A stretch of 64,000 nt of DNA from Branchiostoma floridae (lineage: Eukaryota > Chordata > Leptocardii > Amphioxiformes > Branchiostomatidae), in assembly GCF_000003815.2 (NCBI RefSeq), contig NC_049982.1, forward strand, positions 30,707,615-30,771,614, given 5' to 3'. Below the pieces are notes generated by a model, which was not told the origin of the DNA, did no database searches, and saw nothing but the letters and a program-made list of their open reading frames with translations. A program made the translations under genes and the position numbers. Below, one piece after another: positions 43,874-54,907 of this stretch. Numbering within the stretch: the first letter of the stretch is position 1; every line of letters starts with the position of its first letter.

Positions 43874-45589
43874 TTACTTCTTGAATGTCAAAGGTTGGTA
43901 GTAGTAGAAGTTATCAAGAGCAGCTGCTGCTGGCTCATTTGCATATGATGCCGTAGCATCTGAACTGCCAAAGAACTCATCATTTAGTGATTTGTTCCTT
44001 TTTGGTGGCTTTGGGGCCTTCTGATTGGCTGGTTGTCTTGAACCTGGAGCCATAGATGTTGTTCCGTTTGTTGGTGGATTCACTTCTTCGTAATCGCACA
44101 AATCTAGGTTTTCAACATTCTCAGACTGTCGCTGCCCTGTAGGATCATGACCACCGGTTTTAACAGTAACTGTCACAGTGTTTGTGGTGTTAAAAACAAC
44201 ACTCGTGTCCTGGCCTGACGAAGGATTCTGGGTCCTCCTCTTGCACCAGATCATGAGAATGATGCCAACAATGAGGACAGTACCAGCTACTGCACCAATA
44301 ACAGAACCAAGAAGAACAGGTAGGGAGAAGCTGGGAGCAGATCCATGGTTACCGATGCTTTCTGGTTTTGATTGGACACCTACAGATAGTGTTTCAAACA
44401 CTGAGCCGACAGGACTTGCTGCAATGCAGATGTACAGACCAGCATCTGCTGCAGTAACATCTGTTGCAGTGATGGTGCCATTCACATCCACAGTCACCCT
44501 CCCACCTGACTCAACAGTTACATTCAGTCCAGATGGGAGAATGACTGTGATGTCTGGGATGGGGATCCCTGAAGCTTCACAGAACAAATGGAGTGTCTCC
44601 CCCTCTACCACTGAGCTGTTATCACCCATCTCACTCACAAACCTGACAATCATTGGGTCTTCACAAGTCAGATCCTCAGGATTGATATCTTTCAACAGTT
44701 GCCCATGGTTCTGTGAATCAGTGCATGTGATCTGGATTTCAAAAGAATGAGACCCAGTCATTTTCAGTCTGAAACCTGCCATCCTACAGTCACACTGCCA
44801 GGGGTTGTTGCTGATGTTCACAGTAGGGATTGATGACAACTTGTCATAAGCTGACAAGGGAAGTGTTGTCATCTGGTTGTTCTGAAGGTAAAGCTGAGTA
44901 ATTGAGGAGATCTTTGACAATGCCTCAATAGGGAAAGTTTTCATGTTGTTGCCTGACAAGTACAAGTGTGTAAGGATCGATATTCCTGTGAAAGAATTCG
45001 GGAAGATTTTCAAGATGGCATTGTTTTGTAGCCGGAGATTGCTAAGACTGGACAGACCAAAGAACAGATAGTCGGGAAGCTCAGTCAGCTGGTTGTCATA
45101 GAGATAGAGTTTGTTCAGGTTAGCAAGTCCTGTGAAGGCAGTTGATGAAACAGTTGAGATTCTGTTTGAGTGGAGATGGAGAGTAGACAGTTGGGGCTGA
45201 TTGGAAAATGCATTGGCAGGGATGTCTGTTATGTTGTTGTTGGACAGGTAGAGATGGGTTAGTTCTGGAAACTGATATTGTACTGTTGGAATGCTGGTTA
45301 ACTGGTTGCTCTGTAGATGGAGTTGCAGGAGTTGCTGCAAGTTTGAAAATGCACCAGACAGAATGTGTGTTATCTGGTTTGAGTACAGGTACAGTTGTTG
45401 GAGTTGAGGCAAATTTGAAAATGCACCAGACGGAATGTGTCTTATGTGGTTTGAGGAGAGGTACAAGTTTTGAAGTTGATTCAAGCCATAGAAAACACTG
45501 GGTGCTGGAATCGATGTCAGGTTGTTTCCACTCAGGCTAAGATAGTTTAGCTGTGGAGTGTGGCTGAAGGTTCCTGCCTCAATACTCAT
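43874..45589 (-). CDS. LRR-Ig receptor A, main reading frame (no signal peptide)
   Basis: 571 residues in one exon. About ten LRR units (LxxLxLxxNxITxIPxxAF type), an LRR C-cap (NPWQCDCRMAGFR…CTD…LTCED), one Ig domain (cysteines in LHLFCEASG and YICIAAS, with ADAGLY), a membrane helix (VLLGSVIGAVAGTVLIVGII) and a basic stop KRR. The tail has tyrosines in CDYEEVNPP, ASYANEP and NFYYYQPL, possible SH2 sites. Extracellular LRR-Ig receptors with such tails are expanded in amphioxus and thought to act in recognition or adhesion; ligand unknown. The frame lacks a signal peptide because it is separated from 45579-45983 by a frameshift. The ATG at 45587-45589 is probably not a natural start. Confidence 0.85.
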   Translation of the reverse strand: MSIEAGTFSHTPQLNYLSLSGNNLTSIPAPSVFYGLNQLQNLYLSSNHIRHIPSGAFSNLPQLQQLYLYSNQITHILSGAFSNLQQLLQLHLQSNQLTSIPTVQYQFPELTHLYLSNNNITDIPANAFSNQPQLSTLHLHSNRISTVSSTAFTGLANLNKLYLYDNQLTELPDYLFFGLSSLSNLRLQNNAILKIFPNSFTGISILTHLYLSGNNMKTFPIEALSKISSITQLYLQNNQMTTLPLSAYDKLSSIPTVNISNNPWQCDCRMAGFRLKMTGSHSFEIQITCTDSQNHGQLLKDINPEDLTCEDPMIVRFVSEMGDNSSVVEGETLHLFCEASGIPIPDITVILPSGLNVTVESGGRVTVDVNGTITATDVTAADAGLYICIAASPVGSVFETLSVGVQSKPESIGNHGSAPSFSLPVLLGSVIGAVAGTVLIVGIILMIWCKRRTQNPSSGQDTSVVFNTTNTVTVTVKTGGHDPTGQRQSENVENLDLCDYEEVNPPTNGTTSMAPGSRQPANQKAPKPPKRNKSLNDEFFGSSDATASYANEPAAAALDNFYYYQPLTFKK

Positions 45590-45983
45590 TGTTTAACAAA
45601 TGAAGTTTCTGCAGGTTCTCAAGCTTCACAAACATGTCTGCTCGGAGGCTCGCCAGCTGGTTACTTCGAAGATCTAACAATGTTAAGCTTGTAAGGTAGT
45701 AGAATGCCTGGTGATCTATTGTTGAAATATGGTTTGTATCTAAGTCTAAAGTTTGTAGGTTCCTGTACCTCGAGAAGTCTGACTGACTTAAAGATGTGAT
45801 TTCATTACGGAGCAAGTACAGGGAAGTGATGGTTGGTTGTAGGTTCTGAGGGATGCTGGTGAGGCCAAGTTCATCACAGCGACAGGATGTTGATGATGAA
45901 CAGCTGCAAGAAGCTTCTGGCATGTGAAACTCCCTCAGGATGATGAGAAGGAAAATCAGCAAGTCTTGAAGCTTTCTGCCCAT
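45579..45983 (-). CDS. LRR-Ig receptor A, N-terminal frame (signal peptide, LRR N-cap)
   Basis: ATG at 45983 opens 134 residues. A hydrophobic leader (LLIFLLIILREF), LRR N-cap (CSCSSSTSCRCDELGLTSIP), then three and a half LRRs ending LHLLNNEY-stop. It is in a different frame from 43874-45589. The paralogue B reads NNDISSIEVGTF where A has NNEY-stop/MSIEAGTF, so 8 bases appear lost at about 45585. An acceptor-like gtgacag lies 6 bp before the ATG, consistent with a non-coding first exon near 46393. Either a pseudogene, a polymorphic null allele or a sequencing error. Confidence 0.8.
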   Translation of the reverse strand: MGRKLQDLLIFLLIILREFHMPEASCSCSSSTSCRCDELGLTSIPQNLQPTITSLYLLRNEITSLSQSDFSRYRNLQTLDLDTNHISTIDHQAFYYLTSLTLLDLRSNQLASLRADMFVKLENLQKLHLLNNEY

Positions 45984-46392
45984 CTTGTTCTGTCACCTGT
46001 CCATGTAAAACAAGGACTAATCGTTAAGTTGTAAATGATATTCATGTTTGATAAGCTGAAAATTTTGAAAGCATAAACTAGACACATTTGATACTATAGG
46101 ACCAACCAACATACAGTCTGTCTTAATACTAGCCTGGATCCATGCCATCCAAACCAGTACTAGACTTAGGCTGATAAGTCATCATATACTATTAGAATCC
46201 CTGACCCAAGCCCCGTAGAGAAAGTTTTATTTTACATGGTAGATACTTGACATTGATACATGTACATCCCTCCAAAACTCCACATATTACGTGATTGTAT
46301 GTACATGTACATTTATGAAGGTCTTCTACGTTATAAGTTATATAACGAGTCTGTCTTGCTCGTGTACATCATACTACATGTACTTCACTTAC

Positions 46393-46460
46393 CTTTTTGA
46401 CTGTATCTTTTAGGAGACTGATATCTCCTCCTAGATTCTGGGCTCAAGCAGGTCCACACT
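46393..46460 (-). other. Putative 5' non-coding exon of LRR-Ig receptor A
   Basis: Minus-strand CAAAAAG/gtaagt is a strong donor at 46388-46392. The upstream 60 bp resemble 53432-53495 next to an identical donor for receptor B. The length of the exon is not known. Confidence 0.45.
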
Positions 46461-49400
46461 GCAAGCACCAATGAACTGCAATATTTTGTAGGCTTTTCAA
46501 TTAAGTTTAACGTACACAATGTAGCTCCCCTTAATAGATTATAAGTAAACAAAATCATGGAATATGGAACATTTTCTTCTGGCTTGCTGAGCATATTAAA
46601 TGAGTTGTAGAACTGTTAAAAATGCCTTGAAGGATACGATATTTTTAGACCTTTAGTTAGTGGGTGGTTATGATATAACCGTGATACAGAATGGTGTAGA
46701 GACCAGGAAAATTTGAATTCAAAACAGTTTGGCATCATGCATGCACTATCCTCTTCATACACTTTTCACTTTTCCTGTCATGTGATATGTGTGAGGACAT
46801 TTCCCTGTCAGTGCGGGAGTTTCCCCTTCTGAATAGAAGTTTCTCCATCGTGTGTATAACAGTCTATGTTACTACTAGATTTCATGCTATTATTATTATT
46901 ATAATTTAACTGCAATATTTGTCTTCTTTAGTTAGTAACATTATCATATTGATTGACTATGTTTTACAAATTTTGCGGAGTTGTCTGGCTGTTTTAGTTT
47001 GAATTCACAAAAGGTGATGTCAGGATCCAACATTTCCCAACCAGTTTGAATTATGCAGCTTGTTGATAATATTTGCTTTGATTGTGAGTACTAATTTCCA
47101 AAGAATTTGAGGGCAATAACAACTACTTAGTAAGTAAGGTTAGAATTCCGAAAATTTCCCCAAAGCTGTCTTCAGTAAAGCCAAATCAAAATGCCCTCTT
47201 CGTACAGGTTACATAATCTTTTTATACTCCAATAGGAAAATTTTTATGAAACTAGCCAACAGCCAGCTAGCCAACAGCCTCTTTTATTTTGTGATTATAC
47301 ATTTTTGTCCATTATGATAGACAAACTTTGCCCTAAAAGTTTGGAAACTTAGATTTGATCAGTTGTTTCTCCGAATTGTAACTTGACCCTTATGATAATA
47401 TTGATACAAAAATTGTCATCATCGTGAAGGTTGAACACCAGAGCTGACTAAGCAAGAATGTCAAAATCCCAGTGCCAACCAGTGTCTAACATTGGCAGGA
47501 GAATTTCAGCGCATTTTTGGACCCACCCACAAAATCAGTCATTTTTGCTTGTTCCACAAAATTCATGATCTTAACAAATAAGGACTGTCATTTTAAGGGA
47601 AAACTTCCAGTTGATGCAATTCTATAGCACAAAATAGATCTTTTATTACTCATTAACAAACAACAGATGCAATGATAAAATTAGAATTACAGCGCTTCTT
47701 TTTGCAACCTACATTGTGTCAAGTAGTCACGTATTGCAAGTAATTCTGGTGCTCAATCCATCCATGTATAAGATTATAACAAATCGGTTATCAACAAGCT
47801 TTCCACTGATATACACAATGTACATGTGTAATGTAATTCAATTGATAAGTTATGTATTCCTAAGAGCTTTCATCCAGCAAAGTCAGGTTTCCAAATTTTT
47901 GGAGTTGTTGTGACAGTTCAAGCATTGCACATACAAGGAAGTAGTAGTTTGAAAACATTAAACAGATACAGTAACAGTTCTTTGCAAAATCATGCACTGA
48001 TTTTGCTTCTAAAGCATGAAGAGCCCATTTATAGAATGCGCAGTACTATATTTTATAATATATTTTATTTCTTTTTTTCACTTTTAGGATTAGACAACCT
48101 TGTACATGTATATGATTATTACATGATTGTATATCATAATGATCAAGAAAATACTAGGATCTTCTACGTGAGGTACAGAATTTCTTTCTACACTCAGAAC
48201 TCATGCTTACCTTTGATGCTGAGATTCATCCAGACTCAAGCTTAACAGGTTTTCTTTCCAATGTCCTGATTGCAAGCTGTTCCTTGTTGCCTCTAGATCT
48301 GTGCAGGGATGTCTTTTGTCTTGGTGTAGGGTCAAGTTCTGTTTTTGGCATGTCTGTCTTTTCTTGTTTCCTGTTTCCTCCAGTTTTATCCCTCTGATAT
48401 ACTCAGGCCGATTACATGTATGTCCCACCACTGAGAAGCAGGAAGTTATGTTTGGGCAAAATGTCAAAAGGCCCGTTCATGATGCAAAAAATGAAACAGT
48501 TCTATCCATTTGGCAAGCTGAAACGGGTAAGATTTATCATCATAAACGCTCCGAAATGGATTTGAAACATTTTTTCGGAACCTCCTCGCGAGGTGGTTCT
48601 GAAACGGTTTCTAGTTATCCGGAATTGCGAATTTTCATCATGAACACAAAAGCGGTGCCATCCGTTTTACATCTGGGCACGTGCGTTCATATTTGGTGGC
48701 GTTACAGGAAAAAGTACTGTACAATTTTTAATGTGTCATTCGGGTGTTTAGGCTGTGTTTTCAATCATAAAATTCGTTTTTATTATCGGGCCGCCTCCTG
48801 GTCGACTGGGGAGCCAGCAGTCCTGATATCGCAGGGGAATGTGTGAGGAGATCCAGTACTAGTGGAAATGTCATAGCATGGCATATGTCGGGACCACAAT
48901 GTTTTCAGTGGCATTTCCAAGGTCATGAACCCGGCTTCAGTAAGACTGCAAGTCTGCAAGGGGTAGTAGACTTTAGAGCTGGTAGAGTTGGTCCTTTATA
49001 GACATAATAGTCCTTTATAGACATAATAGACATAATAGTACAGTGGGGTCAGTAGAAGAAAATTGACTAATTTATGGAGAGATGTTTTTTGATACATCTG
49101 TGTTTTTGAATTGAAATAAATTTTTTGACATGCTAGTCATGTTCACGGTAGACTAACAGAAAGTGATAGACTCGTTATATTAATTTTCACTTTATTTACA
49201 ATCATCATTGATGGATGGAGATTAGAGAAAAGATACAAGAAATTCTCAAATTATTGTACCTCATCTTTTCTCTGACCTCAGTGCTGAACTCACTATCCTT
49301 TCCATGTTAAAACCAGTACTGTCCTCAATGATAAAACCAGTACTGTCCTCAATAGTTCTGTCAGAATTGTTTTGTGTAAAAACAAGTGACAATTCATTAG

Positions 49401-49750
49401 AATGATACATTTCTTCACCATTGACTTTGAAGTAATGGCTTTCTAAGCAATATACAAAATTCCTGCTTATTCCTGCAACAAAAATGCATGTGCATTTGTA
49501 TGTTGCGATATGTATGTGTGTCTGGAAGTTAGATCAAAAATCAAAACTCTTAGAATATCTAACACAAAAGGACAAGAAACCGATTCCATGCTACATATAT
49601 AAGTTCTAAAATAAAAATAAAAAATATTACAAAGAACAGCAGTAATCACTCCTGTCCTGCCATTACTTCTGAATGGTATACAGCCGAGGTACTTGTTTAG
49701 AACATGGTAACTCTGTCTACAATGTGTTGCTTGTAACAGATATTTGAATT
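46461..49750. other. Between LRR-Ig genes, no gene recognised
   Basis: Open frames such as 48301-48846 (plus) lack family motifs and splice context. A palindromic tcctcgcgagg lies at about 48582. Nothing else could be named. Confidence 0.35.
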
Positions 49751-49752
49751 GC

Positions 49753-50469
49753 AGGGCTCGAAATACACTTTTCAGTCAACTTGCACCAGTGCAAGTTAAG
49801 CCAAAGGTAACTTGCACCAAAAGAAACTTACTTGCACAACCCAAAATAGTGAACTGTTAACCCTTTATTCTTCTTCTGAAAATTTGCAAATATATGGGGA
49901 TACATAAAGACCACATGTTTGGATATTTGTTTTCCAAAGCGTATTTTATTTTGGATTTCAAATTGTACAACAAATGTGAATTTAGGCTTAATTTAAGACA
50001 ATTCAATGTCTACTACTTGATAAGATCAATAGATTTCTTCTGGACTCTTCGAGTGACTTCCATCACTATTCTTAACCATCGCTAGAACAACTCAATACAA
50101 ACACATATAACTGGAAAATCCAGTTGATCATATCAAAGTCACTAAATTGTATTTACTCATATGCAAATCAAGGTAAGACAACACCATAGGAATTATTAGC
50201 ATTATAGAGATGGAATTGTCTTCAAATTTTGTTTGCCCGGATGTCTAACCAAGTTTAGAAATAACAAATTTAGGCTATTTTTTTATTCAGTGTTGTTTTC
50301 TTTTACCTTTCAATGGCAGACAATATTCTTGGTGTGTGTAAGCTTTTTCTAAAGTCAGGTATTAGTGGATAAAAGTAACTTACACTGGTGCAAGTTTGGT
50401 CCAAACTTACTTGCACCACACCAATTTTACATGCACAAACTTGCATATGCATGTGGTATTTCGAGCCCT
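49753..50469. mobile_element. Inverted-repeat element, agggctcgaaatac family, copy 2
   Basis: Ends agggctcgaaatac (49753-49766) and gtatttcgagccct (50456-50469) are perfect inverse copies, identical to those at 20389-20683. Subterminal ttgcaccagtgcaagtt and acttgcatatgcatgt are short palindromes. 717 bp, no coding sequence. It lies just past the 3' end of receptor B. Confidence 0.87.
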
Positions 50470-50580
50470 GAATTGTAAATATTTGTTAATCACAACATGG
50501 CTGTGTGGCATTTCTGTGTAATCTTTAGGATTGGTTGAGAAATCTTTTATGATATCTGGGTAAAAATTTAGAATTCTTAG

Positions 50581-52450
50581 TCAGACATTGGTCGTATACA
50601 TATAAGCCAGGTCCTCAAGAGCAACTGCTTGCTCATATTCATGCTCAGCTGCAGCATCTGCAGAAGCACCTGCACCTGTAGACTTTGGTATGTACGGCAG
50701 TGGTTCCACATCTGGAGACACTTGTAGGACAGCTGGCCCCTGAGCTTGACCATGGGTTGTGTCGTCCAAGGGCTGATCTTGAGCATGGGCCCTCCTCTTG
50801 TACCAGATCATGAGAATGACACAACCAATGAGAATGATACCAGCTACTGAACCAAAAACAGAACCAAGTAGAACAGGTAGAGAGAACCTTGGAGTAGATC
50901 CTTGTGGTTCTGGTCTGTCTGAAGTGCTTGTGAAGCTATGTGGCGAAGATACTATTGCCATTGTTGCTGTAGATCTAGAGGGCATGTTTGGTTGGATGTC
51001 TACAGACAGCGTTTGAAGTGCTGAGCCGGCAAGATTTGCTGCAATACAGATGTACTGACCAGCATCTGCTGCAGTAACGTCTGTTATTGTGACTGTACCG
51101 TTCACTGTTGTACCCACATCTAAGTCAACAGTTGCATTCAGTCCAGATGGGAGGGTAACTGTGATGTCTGGGGTGGGGATTCCGGAAGCTTCGCAAACCA
51201 AACGAAGTGTTTCCCCCTCTAACACTGAGTTGTCATCACCCTTTTCAAACCTCACGATCGTTGGCTCTTGACAAATCAGATCCTCGGGACTGATGTCTTT
51301 CAGGAGTTTGTCGTTGTGGCGAGGATCGGTACACTTGACCTGGTATTCAAAAGAAGGAGTCCCTGTCATTTTCTGTCTGAAACCAACCATCCTACAGTCA
51401 CACTGCCAGGGGTTGAGTCCAATGTCTGGCACAGAGATGGAAGCTAGCATGTCGTAGGCTTCCATGGGAAGCGTTGTCATCTGGTTGACCTGAAGATAAA
51501 GCCGATAGATTGATGGGATTTTTGACAGTGCCTCAATAGGGAAAGTCTCTATGTTGTTGCTCGACAAGTACAAGTATGTAAGACTTGATATTTCTGTGAA
51601 AGTGTTTGGGAAGATCCTTGTGATTGCATTGTGCTGCAGCTGCAAACTGTCAAGACTTGATAGGCCAACGAACAAATAGTCTGGAAGATCGGTCAGATCA
51701 TTGTCGTAGAGATAAAGGGTTTTGAGTTGAGCAAGTCCTGTGAAAGCAGTTGATGAAACACCTGAGATTCTGTTCGAGTGAAGAAAGATTGTAGACAGTT
51801 TGGGCTGATTGGAAAACGCATCGTTAGGAATGTCTGTGATGTTATTATAGGACAGGGACAGAGAGCTCAGTTCTGGAAACCGATATTGTACGGTTGGAAT
51901 GCTGGTCAACTGGTTGTTCTGTAGCTGAAGTTGCTGGAGCTGTGGCAGGTTTGAAAATGCGCGAGTTTCAACATGTGTTATCTTGTTAGAGTCCAGGTAC
52001 AGTCTCTGGAGCTGTGGCAAGTTTGAAAACGTACCAGACTGAATGTGTGTTATCTGGTTTGTGTACAGGTTCAGTCTTCGGAGCCGTTGTAGATTTGTGA
52101 AAGCACCAGTTGGGATGATACTGATCTCATTATCATGTACTAGGTACAGGTAAATAAGTTGCCGTAGGTTGGTGAAAGTATTGGATGGGATAGTTCTCAG
52201 GTGATTGCTTTTGAGATACAGGTGTTGAAGTTGATTCAGACCATTAAAAACACCTTGTGGAATGTATGTAAGGTTGTTTTCACTCAGCTCAAGATGTTGT
52301 AACTGTGGAGTGTGACTAAAGGTCCCTACTTCAATACTACTGATGTCATTGTTGGTCAGGTATAGGTTTATCAAGTTTGTATACCTCGAGAAGTCTGATT
52401 GGCTTAGAGTTGTAATTTGATTATAATTCACATTCAGTGAAGTGATGGAG
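50581..52450 (-). CDS. LRR-Ig receptor B, 5' end lost in gap
   Basis: One open frame runs from the gap edge (52450) to the stop at 50581-50583, about 620 residues. About 14 LRRs, C-cap (NPWQCDCRMVGFR…CTDPRHNDKLLKD), one Ig domain (LRLVCEASG … YICIAAN), a Ser/Thr/Pro stalk, a membrane helix (LLGSVFGSVAGIILIGCVIL) and a tail with PYIPKS, HEYEQAV and AYMYTTNV. The ectodomain is very like receptor A, while the tail differs almost completely. Signal peptide and LRR N-cap (about 50 residues by comparison with A) must lie in the gap. The N-terminal Met at 52431 seen in this contig is internal. Intact frame, so B is the better candidate for a working gene. Confidence 0.9.
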
Positions 52451-52550
52451 NNNNNNNNNNNNNNNNNNNNNNNNNNNNNNNNNNNNNNNNNNNNNNNNNN
52501 NNNNNNNNNNNNNNNNNNNNNNNNNNNNNNNNNNNNNNNNNNNNNNNNNN
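52451..52550. other. Sequence gap (100 N, probably of unknown true size)
   Basis: Exactly 100 N is the usual placeholder for an unsized gap. It removes the start of LRR-Ig receptor B and borders a minisatellite, a likely cause of the assembly break. Confidence 0.95.
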
Positions 52551-52960
52551 TATGGACCCCTGGGGGTCGGACACTACTGGGGGTACGGACACTACTGGGG
52601 TACGAACGCTACTGGGGGTACGGACACTACTGGGAGTACGGACACTACTGGGGGTGCGGACACTACTGGGGTACGAACGCTACTGGGGGTACGGACACTA
52701 CTGGGAGTACGGACACTACTGGAGGTACGGACACTACTGGTGGTACGGACACTACTGTGGGCACAGACACTACTGGGGCTACGGACACTACTGGGGCTAT
52801 GGACACTACTGGGGCTACGGATACTACTGAGGGTACGGACACTACTGGGGGTATGGAAACTACTTGGGTACGGACACTACAGGAGTTGTGGACACAACGT
52901 ACAGACATTACTGAGGATACAGAAAATGGGGAATGGATACTATAGGGAGTATCATCATTA
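52551..52960. repeat. 18 bp minisatellite (ggtacggacactactggg)
   Basis: More than 20 copies of an 18 bp unit (6 codons, so it keeps all frames open). It begins at the gap, so the full array is longer. Units decay toward 52960. The frames through it (TDTTGG or GYGHYW repeats) are not taken as protein. Confidence 0.93.
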
Positions 52961-53431
52961 TTGGGGTATGTTAATTTGCAACAGGTGATGCAAGCATTTG
53001 TAGGGTTACGGACACTTTGGGGGTACAGACATAAAAGGATTACAGACACTAGGATTACATACAGTGTACATGTATGCTTCTTTTTACTTTACTTTACATT
53101 GTATACATTAATATGATATGCCTCAGTCTGTGTTTTGACTGGCTGTCCCTAAAGGTGAAGCCAAGGTTTCCATTAATAATTGCACACTTTGTCACTATTG
53201 CGCTTTAGCAAACACACCACAAACATTCCTTCCTACTGTGAAATCAAATTTAACAGTTATTGTAAGTTATATGTGTCAGACACATGTTTTCTCCCTCCAG
53301 AACACAGAGTCGGACATATTTTGCCAAAGTGCTCTATACTTGTCAATTATGTTACGGTCTTACTATGATCATACTGCATGATTCTGTCTTGTATATTACA
53401 GTAGAAACAATGTGTCTATGACCAGACTTAC

Positions 53432-53495
53432 CTTTTTGGTACTATTATTTGTCAAGGTTGATAGTTTCTTCTAGTATTATGAGCGGCTGTCTTCA
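53432..53495 (-). other. Putative 5' non-coding exon of LRR-Ig receptor B
   Basis: Donor CAAAAAG/gtaagt on the minus strand at 53427-53431, and homology of the upstream 60 bp with 46393-46460. If right, the minisatellite and the gap lie in the first intron of receptor B. Confidence 0.4.
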
Positions 53496-54640
53496 AGTTG
53501 TGATTTGTGCTGTTTGGAAATGGCAGCAAACCTTTTCTTCCTGTTGCAGAAATATTATTTTAGACTGCATGGGTGGCTATTCATTTTCAGAGTAATACAG
53601 TGTAAGCAGCTTTAAACAAGCTCAATAACATGAATGTACTTTGACCTTATTTAGTTTACTACTAAGTACATGACTGTGTTGAGTGGGTACTAGATAAGAA
53701 TGCCATTGGTGGGAGAAATGTTAAATATTTAACATGAAATTCAGGTCACTTCCATTTTTCACCTTCGATGATCTGCTTGTAAGTTGTATTTGCTCAGAAA
53801 CGTTGGTTACTAAGTTTTTTTTTTGGGGGGGGGGGGGCTGTATACATCATTTGGCCTCAGCAATACTTACATTTTGTAAGTTACTAAGTTAACTTAAAGA
53901 TAATAATATTACAAAACATACTTTTTGGTACTAGTAATAATTTTTAAACAGATGACACCAGCTACATTTTACAGTATTATTGCTTTTAAATGCAAGTCTT
54001 AGATAATATTAATGATACGTTGAAAAGTAAATCATACATGATAATATATGAAAGGGTATAATGAAAGGTATACTAAGTCAATAATTATTATTACTACAGT
54101 ATTCTAACACCTAACTCTCGAGTTACTTCTTATTACCTGGATGTCTAGACTCTACCAACCAACCAATCACGTCTTTGTCAAAGGCCAAGAGGCCACCTGC
54201 AGATGATTGGTTGGTAGCTTTTCCTCAGAAAACAGTGAGAGGGATCTAATTGGTTGACGACTGACCAGCACAAACGCAAAGGGAAGGACGGATCGCAGGC
54301 CTGTACACCAGGACCAATACTTGACGTAAAACAATATTAAATCTGGCCCACGAGGACGAATTTGGGACCTCTATGAAACATGAACCCACTCCAATACAGG
54401 ACTATACATGTAAGTAGTAAGGACAGCCCTCTAAACAAAGAACTGCAAATTGATTAATGCAATCTACCCTATTAATAGAAATGACGCATGAGTGAAGAAA
54501 GTACAGTTTTTGGATGTTGATTATTTGACCATGATATCATTACTTAGCAAACCATTCATTGAAAGATCTCTACTTGGTACTTAATGTAACAACTTGAAAG
54601 ATATTTAACTATTCCAAGAGTTGTTTATTTCACCTCACCT
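53496..54640. other. Non-coding between LRR-Ig receptor B and cyclooxygenase
   Basis: A G tract lies at 53825-53837 and an imperfect inverted repeat at about 54158-54215 (ccaaccaaccaatcacgtct … gatgattggttggtag). No cyclooxygenase exon is recognisable on the minus strand. Confidence 0.45.
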
Positions 54641-54715
54641 CACTTCACCGGTCCCATAGCCTCATCGGCCGTAGGGGCAGCAATCCCATCAACATATTAA
54701 GTTGGCTGGAGGTAA

Positions 54716-54907
54716 GAACTCGTGCCCGAGGGCGAATCGCTTTTCCTTGGGGACGTTCGGAGGGTAAATCATGCGTACAGGGGCGTCCTGCAGGCTTGGT
54801 GGGAACACTTCCCCATCCACAAGTTGGTGCTTCAGTTTCCCGTCCTTGAAGGTCCGGAGTTGTTGCTGCCGCCCTACGGTCTCACCGTAAACTTGGCTCA
54901 TGTCCAC
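54716..54907 (-). CDS. PTGS: Cyclooxygenase exon 5 (broken off at GHEF)
   Basis: Acceptor ttttgcccag, phase 0. 64 codons from [20 protein letters not shown] through [25 protein letters not shown] and RFALGHEF. This is the block that in vertebrate COX-1/2 runs VDLxHIYGE…GQEVFGLVPGLMMYAT. Here homology stops after GHEF. The next bases (ttacctccag…) are not coding for the family and give no GT donor, so the exon seems interrupted. Tyr385, His388 and Ser530 equivalents (sheep numbering) are all further downstream and missing. Confidence 0.9.

Noticed and set aside
44178-45540. Plus-strand frames opposite the LRR-Ig gene
   Set aside because: Antisense shadows of the receptor A coding sequence. 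No independent motifs.
48301-48846. 181-residue plus-strand frame
   Set aside because: No recognisable domain, no convincing splice sites or start, and the translation changes character along its length. Possibly part of an unknown repeat.
50577-51016. Short frames overlapping the tail of LRR-Ig receptor B
   Set aside because: Alternative-frame and antisense shadows of the receptor.
52442-53049. Overlapping frames on both strands next to the gap
   Set aside because: Arise from the 18 bp minisatellite, whose length is a multiple of three. They run into N bases.
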